A stretch of 64,000 nucleotides of DNA from Trileptium ribeirensis (Eukaryota > Nematoda > Enoplea > Enoplida > Thoracostomopsidae), in contig JASANE010028021.1 in assembly GCA_030248225.1 (NCBI GenBank), positions 25,788 to 89,787 of the forward strand, in the 5' to 3' direction. The notes below the pieces were generated by a model. It searched no databases. It saw only the letters and a program-made list of their open reading frames with translations, and had not been told where the DNA came from. The position numbers and the translations under genes are program-made. Shown here in pieces: positions 39,901 through 54,900 of this stretch. Numbering within the stretch: the stretch's first letter is position 1; each line of letters starts with the position of its first letter.

Positions 39901-42900
39901 GATACACCGTCAAACGTTCCAGAATAGAAACCATTAGTCTTAAAGTTTCTAAGGAAGTATCATCCTGTTCTTTGTTACTCCGTTACTGCATTAATGTAGA
40001 TTTTTTATTATAACTGAAACTACACCTCGTAACGAATAGGCGGATATCTTTAATTTTTATCATAAATTGCGTTTAACCTCATAGCCCTATAGACCCATAC
40101 GCCACGTAAAACGCTATTTCCCGGTAGAAGAACATCTTGAAGAAATGACGAAAGCTGAAGTTCTTTTCTGTTATTCGATATGAGTAGTGGCAAAAGTACA
40201 GCCCGAATAGATGCGAAGAAAATTGTGGACAGGTCTGAAAGATGCTGAATTGGAGATGCTTGTTAGAAAGTTGATCAGGTGCCTAAAATCCTAAAAATAT
40301 CAGATGATTAAAGAAGAAGTGAACTCGTAGCGATATAAGAGCAAATGCGACCTGCAAGAGTTCCAGAAATAACGTTGCATAAAGCTGTTGAGTCAGACGA
40401 TAAAAGTATACGAGCGCTTCTATAGAGCAGACTTCAAAATATCATCCCTATTGAAGATATCAACAGTATTAAATGTGATTGAAGATGCTGAGGTAATCAA
40501 GAAAATCCTCCTTAATTTTTGCCAATTTGAGCTAATTATATTTTACGAAATTTTTTTAAAATTTAGCCAAAATTTACCGGATATTCCGTGCGTTGAAGGA
40601 ATGCCAAGAAGGGACGTGCAGCCGTCACGGGGGAATTGCAATCCTCAAGAACTGTAACTCCATAATGGACACCTATCGGTGGTTATAAGATGGCGGATTT
40701 CAAGGGTGGGTTTTGTATAAGGTTTGCGATAGGAGTGTATCGTAGATTCCAAACCGGTATTTCAAATATGGCTGCGAAATAAAAGCCCAAAGAAATTTCA
40801 GGCTTGGCCTGTCTAATCAATATTAAGAGCAAAGGCGTTCTACCCAACGGTCTAAGCGCAGCACATAATAATATTATAGGTACTTAATGCCATAGGTGCG
40901 TACTTTTTCGCGGTAAAGATGTACGAAATCTGGATAACAAAGATGTGTTAATTCCTCGTGCACTGGGTAACAACTTTTGGGCTGTAGGAATTCCATAGCT
41001 AAGTTTGTCGAGCATGAATATCCTAGCTCGTTCCCTACATGATTTATAGCTGACGAATTCAAGTTTTGATAATTTGCAATTGCCAAGCTTGTTTTTTCCT
41101 ACTGTGCATGGCCGCAACAATTCCCGTTTGATATTTGAAGCCTCACGAGAATACAAGGCGTTAAGATTTACTCATATTGAGTCAATTTTTGAAGTTATGT
41201 CAGAAAAAAGTCATAATTTGGCTCAGAGGATGTCGACAAAGAATACTGAGTATTTGGGCTTCCATAAACACGTAAATGGCTCAATCAACACTTGTGGCAT
41301 TACATCATAGTTCCTGTATAACAAATTCTGAATACACATTTAAAGTTTTTTATTTTATTTGTTCAGACTCCCGATATATAAATTTTCGTGCAAGCGGACA
41401 TCAAAAGCTACGCCCGACTCGCGGACGGAGTTTGAGATAACACAATCCATTGTAGATTATTTAAATCCGGTGTTTGTGCAGGTTGTTGTAATGTTTTAAA
41501 TCCTTCTAACAACCGTTGTGTTTTGCAGATATCTAGTAGCCCATGTCACCTTTAAGGGCTGGAAGATATAGCTGTTATTTTTAGGTTGGATAAGCCATAA
41601 TATAAAAGTTGTATTTTGCGGAATCGGGCATGAGTTCATTAGTTTTTGTTACCTCTTTACTCAGATTCACCCCAAAATTAATTAACTTAAACTTTTGTAG
41701 TTAACTGCTAATTATGTTATTGTGCTCTCGTATTAATTTCAATATTTTTGCAATGACAACTATTAGAGTGTGAATACGCGGTATTCCACTTATTGATACA
41801 AGTTTCCAAGACACATACTTGAGCGATAGCGTTTGCTTATATAATTATTATAAATTCGCTATTGCCCTTATTAGGAGTAGTCTTGTGTCCAAATTAGAAT
41901 CCCTGGTGTTCAAAATAGGAACCTAGCCTTCATGTGAATCATGTGTATTAAAAATAAATGTGCATATGCTGCGTACTTCTATTCAGTTATCTTGCTTTTG
42001 GATTAGCTATGTTACTTGGGTTATGAAGACTCTTAATTTTGCGGTAAGACGGTGGAAAATAAATTCTAGGTTACACAGAAACCATTTAATACCCGGGTAC
42101 CCGTCTGCTGTTCCCGGGTACCCGACACGTCGGGTATCCTACATCGGGTACCTGGATAGTAGTGCCTAAGGTTAGCTATTATTACAACTTGGTTTAATCC
42201 CGCTCAAGCTAGGTTGGGGCAGCCGCAAATCGAACACCAGATCTTCCGCATGCGCAGCAGACGAGCTAACTACTACACCGTAGACCCACTTGAAACGTTT
42301 GATAATATGTGATTATATTATAAATACCGAGTTGATGCTTCGCTAGCAGTAAATTAATTTTTGTGATCGTTACACAACCCCACAGCCAGCTGCTAATAGG
42401 CGTTTCTACACTCATTATTCGTCGCATAGACTGATCTGCACAGGGATCACGTCGGGTTCACCAAATATAAGCTATTATATAACTTTGTTATATCGTGGTC
42501 AAGTTAAAGATTGGGTTCTCTGTGAATCGAATACCTGGACTATCATAATATGACACCGACATATTATGTGCAGCAGACGTGCTAATCAATGCAAAATGAA
42601 CCAGCTTGAAGCACGTGGTAATTTGTGATGATATTCTAGGTAGTTAATTGACGCGTCGCTAGCACTGATAATTATTTTGTTTGATCGCTTCACCTTGGTC
42701 GAGGTATAACATTCGGGTGAGAAACACTATATTTAGAAAAAAATAACATCGTTGTTGTACAATATCTAACAATGAAAATATTATAATCAAAGTGAAATTA
42801 TACGTCACGCTTTATATAGTGTGTTCCATAAGTAACACCCTCTTCAAACTGTTGCTGAGACTGACATGATCTACTTACAACCCTCATACTTTCAGCAATT

Positions 42901-45900
42901 GTAACCGAACATATTATATATATGTGCGTATAACAAAATGCCTGATACTCGATTTAATTTGGCTGACTGAATAACTAGAGTAAGACTGTATTGAGTTAAC
43001 CAAAATAGCCATGCAGTTATGCGACCATGGTTCCGGGATTCGTGTTCACAGTGGCATATCATAAAACTAACGCTTCAATTAATAAAAGGTTTGATTTAAT
43101 GGGTTCCTTACCATAGTTGCCCTAAACGGGGAGACCACAGGCGGCATCTGGTGATGCTGCCATAGCTAATATTTCCTATCATTTTGACAACAGTCCGACA
43201 AATGCAATTAGCCGCTGTGTTGTTGAGATCGGCTCTAGCAAATAGACCGGTTTCCGAATTGTTAAAAGTCTGGGTCTAAAACCTTTTAGACCGACGTTAA
43301 TTCATGCTCTGAAGGAGGATGATTATGATATCACGGTTGAATTTTGTGAAAAATGGCTACAGCGTCTCGACGATGATCCGGACTCAGCTGACGTAGTCAT
43401 TTGGTCCGACAGTAAGCAATTTTAGAATGGGCATGTTAACCGGTATAATTGTGTTTATTGGCTTGCACAATACCCTCATAACAATATAGAACACCATATA
43501 AATACCCCTGATCTAACAGTATGGGTCGGAATGTGGTCTGGTGGATTTTTTGGGCCGTTTGTTTTTGGTGGCAATGTGAATGCAGACACCAATCTAATGA
43601 ATATTATTCTTATATTCAACAGTTACCAAATATTGACAGGCCGTAATTTATGCAGGATGGCGCGCCTCTTCATTTTGCGCCGTTGGTTGGACCAAACCTT
43701 CCCTGTCCGTTGTTTGGGGCGCCGAGGTCCTGTCGAATGGCCTGCTCATTTCCCTAATGTAAACCCTCCTGACTTTTTTTCTGTATGGAGTATTGACGGA
43801 GAAGGTATACAAACGCAAACCACAAACCCTGTTCTGCCTGAAAGAGGCTATATTGAAGAAACATTCCCTTGTGGAGCATGACATAATTCGAAAAGTCTGT
43901 TGAAGGATGTGTTTTCGACGGGAAGAATGCATTGGTCTTGGAATCACAAAAGCTCACACTTAGGATAGGTATTATTCCTCAAAAACTTAAGTTATATATG
44001 AGTGTACGTGCATACCAAAACACTTTTAGATATATTTATATTTATTTGGCGTGCTAATTCACTTTAATGCTTGGACGTTACTTTTTGGACACCCTGCATT
44101 ATATTATGCATTTATGCAATTATATTTTTATTATAGCTGCCCAAGGTCAGCCGGATTAGTGGTAGATGGAAAGGGAGGGGAGGGGATACTCGGCAGGGGG
44201 TACACTAGGATGGTACGCGGGGCGAGGGTAGTATGATTCGAGGGTGGTCCGACTCCCATATCTATCCCTATGGAGGCCTGTGATGTTTATATAATATGAT
44301 ATACCTAGAAATATGATTTAAAGTAAATATTATAAATTTATCTTATGTATACGACAAACGTGGCTTGCACATACAGCTGTTTGAAGTAATTCATCTTTCC
44401 ATGTTAATTTTTCGCAGCTAACATTTACTAAATTTGTTTTGCCACATTTGGTAATGGTTGCGTTGCAAATGTATATTTGTCATAATGTTCAAACCAAGTT
44501 TACAGAATCAAAGAATAATTAAAATATAGACTTCCAACCTTGTGGAAACGTGACTCCGTTATCCAGGCTCCTGATGCATGTTAATCCTACTTGGTTGCTA
44601 GGTGGAACACACGAACAGATACCCGCAACACATTGCGAATTTCCAACGCATTTCTCTCCAACACGACACGACGAGCCCGGTGGAGCTGAAAATATTTGGC
44701 ATGGTTTTACTGAGAATTGTTCGAACGAAAAGATTAAGTTTCGGATTCCGCTTTAAAGTAAAATTTAAACTGGTATTACTAATAACAAAAATGGTTCTTG
44801 CGATTACATGTTAGGCGGTATCTTAGATATATAAATACAATGAAAACTATAGGTGAAATTCATAATTATAATATTTCTGAAAGACGTCAAGGAATATATG
44901 ACTAATTACTTAGCGAGATTCCAAGAAGGCTTTTGTTTTTGGTAGGTTTCATTGTACTTTCTGCAACTTTTGTTTCCAAACTTCTTTAGTTTCATAAATT
45001 GAACTCTCACTGCACCGACCGTTGTGTTTCTGTAAATAAATATTGAGCGGCTTTTACTGAAGTTCTATTGACTGTATGCTGTTTCCAGTAGATATAACGC
45101 AATTTGTCTAAAACCATGGACGCCGCTATGATAAAATCCAAGTATAAAAATAACGCAAAAGATTTGTAAATAAGTGCCAGCCCTCCAACACGAGCGCTGT
45201 TCCAAAGAATTATTATATAAAGTGTTCGTGTGGTCGCCTAGCTTAAATTCATCTTACCTATCACCCTCTGGCAGCGATCGAAATACGGAACATGGCCCGG
45301 CATGCAAACACAAACACCTTCGCTACAAATTGCGTTTTCGCCGCATAAGTATCCTGTCATTAGCGGCGCACCACAAGGCTGACCAGGTTTCACTGTTACC
45401 GAGCTAAGCGACATAGAGTAAGAAAAACCTATAGGAAATCAATAATGTATAATAAGTAATGTATAACTCGTACTCCACGCGAAATGGCAATTTGTCTATA
45501 ATTTCCATATCTTATAAATCATTGTATGCCTGACAACGCAATTCCTATGGTTGGTAGAATATAGACAATTCTCAAGTACATTTTGTGTAAAATTCAAAAC
45601 ATAGTGTATTTTTAAATTTGAGATATGATAAATAACATTTACATTTTTTGAAGCACATTTTCTGAACAAATTATATCTTCAGTTTTAGGACGACCACCGA
45701 GCATTACAATATTATTTATGAATAAAACCGCAAAATCCTTCAAAATATGCCACAATATGGAGGAAATTGTACACTTTCACATAGTGCTCATTTGAGAAAT
45801 ATGGAGTTTTACACATTTGTCATTTTGCGGTATATTTTGTGATTTTTGTGAAATATGACATGTATGTATGTCTTTCCCTGATTTAACGATAAAACTCCAT

Positions 45901-48900
45901 AACAAAATATATTGCAGATATAAACACCAAGCTATTCATTATTTGTAATAAATTATGCATTAGAAATTTTATAAAATGCAAAAAAATAAAGCGTAGTTAT
46001 GCTTCGTATACTACACGTAACTGTTTGCTTTTCTACACAGTTTTTTTTTTATGAAATACCATTTTTTCAACATATTGTGTCAGGCGGACAATACTGAAGA
46101 CAGAAATAATCACTAACACAAAAGAATGATTTCAAAGCTCTAGCTGAAAATTATAAATTTCGGGGAGTTTCCCAGACCTCAATATTTAAATATATTCTTA
46201 AAGCGAAGACAATGTTATAAATTACACTTCATAATGAAACAGTAGTTTCGTACATAATGCGAACGGTATTACGATGAGAAAATGAAGATCACCTAAGTGT
46301 TGCGGATCAGACGGAAAAGCTGCCGGCCGACCGATAAGCCAGCGGCCACAAAGGCCGACGCCCGGTAGGCCCAGTTACACCATGGCTGCCAACTACCGGC
46401 CGGCCTAACCAGTCAGCCGGGTACACCGGTATTATGGCCGGCCAGATAGGCCGGTGTATTCTGGTCAGCCGCATAGGCCGGTACTGGGGCCAGCCTGTGT
46501 ACTGCACAAGATATCACGTTGTGCTGTGGCGGCCTTAATACGTACAATTTGATTTTGTTATGTGTAATATATGTCATTTTATTTAAAGTGTACTATGCAA
46601 AGCGTAACTTTCCCTCAATACATTCAAACTTTAAAACTGCTTTTACTGTAATCAATATTACATAGATCCGTGAGTACGCAAATATATATTTAACACTAAG
46701 CAACATTAAACTATGGCAATATGGATATATCAGGATCCTTTAGAATGTTACCGCTGGAGTTCGGAAACAGTTGTACCACCTGAAAGATCTCAGGTTCGTC
46801 TTGCTGATTACATTGTAAACAAAAACCTGCCAACAAAATAGCGTAGAGCAATATCCAACTTGCGCGTATTCCGTAAACATTGGAGGACGGGCAACTATGA
46901 TCGCTATAGACATCGTTATAAAATGTTACTTGTTTTTTAAAGCTGGTCGACATAGATGAAAGTAAGTATTTGTGACACTGTAATAAAAAGTGCAGCGTAA
47001 ATAGCTTTGCAATTTTACACGTAACCCTGTAGCGGAAGATCATATTGAATAATATGCTCTGCATATTAATTACTGACATTTAACCCATAACCCAAAATGC
47101 GCAATGAAAAATTTCTTGTAGATTCAGCACAAAAAATCAAAATTTTAATAAAATACCACGCAAAAATTTTGCAAACTTGATTTGTGAGATGTCCACTTCT
47201 GTACTATTGGACACCAGTCCTTGGCAGACAGGTTGCTTTGCCGAGGACCATTTTTCCGACCGGGTGTATCCGTGGCCAGGCGGTTTGCAGGCAGGCCGTC
47301 TTTCCGCACGGCCGGTTTACGCACCTGCCATGTCACCGGCCCGCCGGTCGAAGACCGGCCGCAAAATTTCACGACCGGCGGCAATACCCCACCAGCCAAA
47401 AATTTCGGCCGGTGCCCAACACTAGGTCAGCAGATTCGTTTATGATATTTGAAAAATCTACCTTCTTACGTTAACATATTGGCCCAGCATATTTCTCTCA
47501 AAATTTGATGTACATTTATAATGAGTCGATGAAAACATTTAGCATGAGACAAATTAGTGTTTCCATGACAAATAACCGACGTTGATTACTCGTAAAACTC
47601 ACGCACGGAAATAGTTCGCTCAAATATAATTCTAATACTTAAAATCATTTATAATAAATTTAGTCATTGTCATTCTTATTAACTCAAATACTCTAGTTGC
47701 AGCATTTTAATAATAGATTAAATCTATCGGATATTATAAACTAAAATTTAGAAACAATTCATGACTCAATTAATATTGCTTTAGCATTCAGTCTAAAATA
47801 AAGTTCAGCTCACAGTAAATTCCAATATAAAGAGATTACCCCAAAGGCGCAAAGATTGTGCAAAGGAAGCAAAGCTGTTCATAACCACTCCGGACCGCCG
47901 AAATTCATTTACAAAATATTGTATTCTCTGGAACTCAAATTATACAAATTCAAGCGAACGTACGCCATATACAAATAAATTCAAGAATATGGTCATAATT
48001 CTATACATTCGTGAAACCAAGAGTTCCTGATAAAACTTTGGTAGAAGTGTGAAACATGCAGTCATACTCACGTAGTTTGCCTTATAGGTTGATGTCTTAG
48101 TTTACTCAAAAGGATTGCGAAAGTTAAACACCCCTAATAACTATGGAATGGAGTGGTAGCTACACCTGAGTGTTGGTGTACTGGACAGTAAATATCCCGT
48201 AAGCTAATTTTCGGCTGTAGGCTTAAAATTGTCCTCTTCGTTGGGTAAGGTAAACTACTAGATTATGACTTAATGATTGTGGCTTCCACAAAATTTTGAT
48301 AAAGCACTCTTGGCGACACTAATACGTGGATTTGGCAGTTTGGTCTTCAAGATATCACTACGAATGAAAACTTCGTGAAACCTGAAATCAAATGAGATGA
48401 GATGGACTGAGTCGCAGAATTCGTTCTTTAGACCTATGAATTCAGTAATCTTCGAAGGGAAAATTAATTTTTTGTAAATGAGTAAAAATCAATCGATCAA
48501 ATTCTAAATGAAAAAATACAAAAATACTGTTTCAAAATCTCAATAAATTATTAAGTCATGCAACTAGTTACATGTCGTTATGTAGCGTTTGCTTTGTAAC
48601 TGAAGAAAACTTTTGATGTTTACTGCAGGCTATCCTCATGACATATAGTCCTTAGCACGCCTGGTAACATGCCTAAGTTGAGGTTTATAACGCTTCTCAG
48701 GAAGAATAAAATAAACCAACTTGCACTCACCAGCAACTAAACCTAGCTTAATTATTATTTCAAAACCTTATTTTAATAATTACATGAGCTCAGATTTAGC
48801 ATCTTACTGTTGCATTTTATCTTTGACTCTCATAAACCAACAATATTTTCTCTGCAAACAAATTTCAACTATATATTTTGGGCATAAACTGGGTTTTAAT

Positions 48901-51900
48901 ACCGAGCAAAGCAAAATAGTTAAAATTTCGCAAGTGTTGGCAAAATTGATAAAGTTTTGTGCTATAACAAATAAAATTTTCGCGCACCTTCGGCAAATAT
49001 ATATGTGCGCCATTACGTGTAGAGGGGTTAAATATGACAGGTTCTCCGACACTCACGGGCTATGGGCAACTATGGTTTGCGTCTTTCGAAACGCTGAGAA
49101 AATTTGAGCTCGGATTATCGGTACTTTCTGAGTTACAAAGTTATTTTGATCTTCAATCTTTATAGATTTCTGAATCCAGGTACTTAAATTTCCTGTAAGC
49201 ACTGTTGCAATACTGGAAAGTGAAATACATTATAGCAAAATATTTCATTACTAAACCAGTTTTCATAAAAATCATATCTCACACGTTTAATATTTTCCCA
49301 CACATATAAACCTAAAAATGCAAACAAAATGAATTGCCACTTACTTCCAATTGTTTCTCGTCTGCCAAACGCCGTACAAAGTATATACATAAGGCACTGC
49401 CGATTAAAACGGATTATATCAATAAATTCCATATCTGCTTTCTGCGTGCAAAGTTTTTGCACCAAATTTAAACTCAAAATTTATGAAAAACAGTATCACC
49501 ATGTGAACGCAGCTTCACAAGCATCCTTGCCATAGATAAACGGATCAATATATACTGTTCCATCCCATAACAACATCAATATACGTCAATGTAATAACTG
49601 TTTATTTCTTACCTGTCGGTCAGAATAGCTGCCAGATGCGTTATGTTTAGCCACCATAAATTCAGGCAATACCGTGCGCACTGCTACTACGGATTTAAAA
49701 CTACAAATACATATAGTAATGTTCGTACTTTCAAATGTTGTTATCTCAGCAGCAGCGGCAACAGGTTCAAAATGTCAAATTTCATTTCCAGCTTTCGGTA
49801 AACGACACTTGAAACGTTACGCACCTACACACGCCATTTATAACTAAAATCGTCATAAGCGAAAAGCGCTCTATTACCAGAGAAGTGGAGTTATAATACA
49901 GGGGATGGTGGCAATTTGTTATCGGTGAAAGCTATGAAATTGTATGTCAGACAACGTACAATTTAAGTTGTATGATATGATCAACTATATTCTTGCTTGT
50001 TGCCATAGCTATCATACTTGGCTTTACTTGAAGATGTGTCGTATTTACATCCACAAGCACGCATCTTACAACTAAAATATACAGTTGAAATCCCAACGTC
50101 TAAATAATTCTCTATAAAATAGTCATATACAGACACCGTGAATATCGCATGCAAGAGAATAACAAAACCCAGCACCAGAAGTAAATAATGTGGCGATCAA
50201 ACGCCGCTTTAGCAAAATAAAGAGGAAAAGAGTCGAACCATTGGTGTACTGCGGCGTAACGCACTGAGCAACGCCTACAAGTTCCATCGGCGTCGGACAC
50301 ATACATGCTCCCGTTATACATACAAATCCGCCCACACAATGTGTGTCCTGAGTGCATCGATCGCCTAGTTTCCCGTAGGCAATTTCGTACACTGAGCCTG
50401 ATTTATAAATCATTATTATAGCACGCCGATACCGAATAAAAGTAGTGCAGCGACACTGTTCAGTCAAAGTTGTAAAATTACAGTTATATAAGCAAATAGC
50501 GCATCGAACATGCCGTTGACGCTTATCAATCTTTAGCTTTTATGTATGAATCGTAACTCTTTACAGAATGATCGATTTTATGAACGAATGCTCTGATGCG
50601 CCTTTTCACTGGTTTTGTTATCCAGCTGTACAAAGTTTGATGAAAATATATTTTTGTTCTGGATCAAAATTGTTGGCTGTGGATGGCTCAATTTGCAACT
50701 GGCTGAAACTGGCTGGGTGCATCTTTATTACAAGATTTGTATGATAAAGATGGAACCGCGATAGCTTATACTACCATGTTCAAAAAATTTTTAGTGTGAT
50801 ACCGATAAAGATGAGAATGACTGAGCCTAAGTTTGCGCTAAATTGTTTCAATTTTAGCTCTAATTGTGAACCTAACAAGTTAATAGCAGAAACACTTTTT
50901 GAAACATATGCATTATTTAAGCAAATAATGTTAGCTCATATTGGCTTACGTGATTTGCATACCATATTTATTTTTATATACCGGATTACGTCGAAATTTT
51001 TTATAGCATGTAACTTTTGGCATGCAATATATATTGTATTTATCTGCAGTACGACCATAAAAGTGTTAACGACCCTTCGGGTTAACTTCTGTCACATTAG
51101 TTGTACCTAGCTGTATTTAATAAGCCTTATACTATATGTATTATTGTTGGATCGATTAGCTTAGAATAATCACACTATGCTATATTGATATCATTCTTGT
51201 TTGTACACTTGTGTGAAAGTCAAGAAAGTGTCAAGTTTGAGCCACAAGATGTGTTGTGATAATCTATAATATGAGGAGGTATTGCCAATTCGGCTCAATT
51301 TTAAAGAGAATGTATTTTTTCTTGCGTATATGCACGTTTGATTTCATAAAGTATACATCTAGGTTATTCAACGGTACACTACTTAATTCACTATCCGCGA
51401 AATTGTTGAGTTTTTAAATGTTAATTTTATAAATTTTAAGAAAACACAAACGGTTAACGTCATTTTGTAGAACCAAACTGAAGTATAAACCTGAATATTA
51501 CCTTGGGATCGCTTCGTGCGTGGAGTCGTACCGACTATTCTTTTTTATAGCACGATATAAAACGTTAGTTGCCTGTCGGTGCTCATCAGTGTATTTTTCA
51601 ATGTATCTTTAGGCTAAGGTCCCAATATGGCCACCATTTTACATTTCAGTTGTTGATATGATGAAACATTTAAAAAATGCATAATTGAAATATTTATAAA
51701 AGAAGTCTAACCCATGAGTTTGAACTATGCAAGGAAAGTATACCACAATTCTTTAGTATGTCAGTTGTACTATCGTGTTTAATAACTCATAGAGCAAGAC
51801 TTATATTAAGTTAGAGCAGACAATATGAAACAAAATATGTAACAGTAGCACGAAAGATTATTCAAGTTGTTGTAGATAAATTATGCGATGCAAATTGCCG

Positions 51901-54900
51901 TAGTCGACTTACTACTTGGAGGTCTTTGACAAACTTGGGCAAGCGGTACCATTCCTGCTGGGCACTGGCAAATGCCGCCGATACAAGTTGAGTCCCCGCT
52001 GCATATATGAATACCTACGTTGCATGGTGAGCCTGGTGGAACTGAAACAAATTTTATTACGCTCAACACGCTGTAATTTCACAATAATTTGTAAATCGGA
52101 GAACGACGCGGCATGTTTTCAATCCATGCAATGTCTACGAAAGATGTGCTCGAAGACGTATTGGGCCATATAATGCAACACACAGACACCCAAAACATGT
52201 GACATTAAAGCGAGCAATATTGGTTTTAACGGTTAACCTTTTACGACATTAAACTGTAGCACTGTTGTTTTAGTAAAGCTTGTCATGAATTCATTTCAGG
52301 TGTTCTGTAAAGAGGCGACATCATCTGAATCAGGCCTGCGTTGGATTTATGTTTTAGGTTCTAACCGATATAATTAATTCCACGCCAACAGTCAGGAAGT
52401 CCTAAAAGGTATATCAACAAAGATAGTTAAAACTTGCGATCTTACATTTTGTAGTATGTTTTAATGTAGCCCCTGTCACAATGTATCAATGTATGATTGA
52501 TACTTGATGACTACCATAGCCTATAACATAGATAGCATACGGGCACGTTTATTTTTTTAGTTCAGGAATTACAGGGATTAAACCTAAGTTTGCTGAATTA
52601 ATGTGTGTGATATTAGGGTAAACAAAATGGTAACGGTTCTGGGTTCAGTATAAACAGACGCTGTATGCTACCGATTCCATTTCACCCGAGTAAAAAATTT
52701 TCTTTTCGAATCTTGTTTATCCATTTGTATAGCTCTCTCGCATTTCCGAACAGATGGGATAACTTCGTCTCTTTTTTGGACATGCTGGCTCTGACTTTAT
52801 TTGACCGGCAGAGATATCTCTTGGTTGTTATAGTCATAGACCAGCTCAGTTCTGATAGGCCGTCCCAACGTCTTCAAATACAAAAAAGTGGTTTCTTAAT
52901 GTATATAACGTATATAATATCTTCAACATTGTGTGCGACTAATGGATTACGTATAGTGATACACCAAATTTCGAGACAATATGTACAAAGCAAAATAGCC
53001 AAATCAAGCGCGGATGCCCTTTTTCGTCTAAAATGCTGTCGTATTTAGGCAACTTTGCCAGGTTTTCCGTAGTGCACCCAACTGATGAGTAGCATACCAC
53101 GGTCATGTTAAGCAGCGTTATTTTATGTTGAATACCCAAATAAATTCAACCAATACTTTATATGTTGTTTTATCGCGAAAAAAAGATGAATATGATCTAA
53201 TGAATGTTCTGGATATCAACGCTATATTATATAAAACAAGTACGGTAACACTACATAAGTCCATGCGTCCGACTAATTTCACGTCTTCACCGGAAAATTT
53301 TTTGTATTTTGGCACATTATTTTCTAATTTTGGATCAATGTCGCAAGATGATAAAACAGAAAACTTTAGAGAAGCATAAATGAAAACTGCTCAAAATTGC
53401 GTAACAGTGATTCGAAAACTGCAAAGAACAAGAATGAATATGGAAGCTGGTTCAAATTTTGTCCGTTCAATTTTCATACAGCGACACTTCATGTTGCAAT
53501 TCTCAGCCTGTACTTAATGGTGCAAACATTCTAAATTTGATATACTACATAGGATATATTTGTAGGTACCAATGACATCAAAATCTCGCTGTACCAATAA
53601 AAACTAACCTGATAGAAGATCTGTATGTTTAAAAATTACAGCTTCTGACTCCACCTTACAATCGTCATAAGACAGTATCATAGGCCTAGTGAAAGTTTTC
53701 AAATCCTTTCTGACGTAGAAATTTACACAAAAGATTTTTTACTTACGTGGACCAAGTAACTTGATACTCAACCTGTCTGTGACCGAAATATATAGTATAT
53801 TTATACAAACCCAATTCCAGCCAAGATTCCTAGCTTAATTAGTCCAAAATTCCCGATAGTACAACGAAACAATGATACTGTTCTTATCAGCGGCGAATTG
53901 ATCATATTTTTCGTAGTTGAGTTAGTATTAAACATTTTTAATAGAAAACTCAACTATTCTAAATTGTTTGCTGGCTTTCTATAGTTTGGACTGTTAGGCG
54001 AGCAGAGCCCACCGTTTTGGTGGTGGCTGACACATGGACAAATCTAGATATGTTTTGACTTTAAAACTGACCTGCAACAATAGCTAATTTATGGATGACT
54101 CTTACTTAAATTTTCAGTTCACTATCTATGCCCATTATATATATTGCCCCTACATCGGAAAGAGATGCCTGGCGAAATAATCACTAACCTTGAGGCGTTC
54201 TAGCACCATAGAACCACGTGATGTAGGCGCTATATACGAGTGTCCTATTGCAAATACTGTGTGACTTTGTTTCGCAATCCGAATATATATTATGATAGAG
54301 TCGAAAAAGCAGAAATATAAAACTTCGGAAGAGAAATCCAAGACCAAAGCAAATTAAAATATCCCACTTCGCTAAAATGCAAACCTCGAATTGGAACCTG
54401 GCAATAGCCTGATATCGGAATTAGCCCAGGTTGACATTCACATATGCCTCCAATACATGTCGAACCACCGGTACAAATATCTTCGACCGTGCACGGAAAA
54501 CCAGGCGGCGCTGTTTTATTTATAAAGCAGTACGAAAGCTGTTACTTTCGGTAAACATATTTAAAATAACAACAAACCAATAAATGTAAAAGCAATTAAA
54601 TATGGCTCATGGTATACCGACACTGGTAATTTCTTCTACGAAAAAAGCCACAAGCATTTATTAATCTCCATTATTTTTTGTTCGTCATACACTCGTCTAC
54701 GTTGTAAGTTGTAAGCTGGAATATAGTACCATGTAAAATACCCACGAGATCTATTATGCCTAAAAAATTTTCTATAAAAAGCCACACTTAATCGCGTCGG
54801 TGAGCGAATTCCCAACTATAGTAAAAATTAGAATTTAACTAATGATATCTGAAAAAGAACCGAAGAAATAATGTAGGCAAAAAAGAAAGCTGAATTAGTG

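Larger units (their letters stand above)
38961..44538 (-). other. 5.6-kb intron between exons 7 and 8
   Basis: Phase 1. Holds two GGGTACC islands, a short AATTTTTGCC copy, the family 1 dimer and the mariner remnant. No additional module found despite the length. Confidence 0.6.
45393..50238 (-). other. 4.8-kb intron between exons 5 and 6
   Basis: Phase 1. Holds the two GGCCGG islands. A 122-codon minus frame at 46711-47079 and a 59-codon open stretch ending at a good GTAAGA donor (49613) are noted but not called. Confidence 0.55.

Noticed and set aside
46711..47079. 122-codon minus-strand frame containing a hydrophobic ILLYAILLAGFCL stretch like a signal peptide
   Set aside because: No methionine close upstream of the hydrophobic stretch and no homology recognised; in-intron and likely chance.
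47145..47474. Several overlapping 74-96-codon frames on both strands
   Set aside because: All are caused by the stop-poor GGCCGG-rich island rather than by selection for coding.
52665..53048. 127-codon plus-strand frame
   Set aside because: No domain, no codon-use signal that I can see, lies wholly within an intron.
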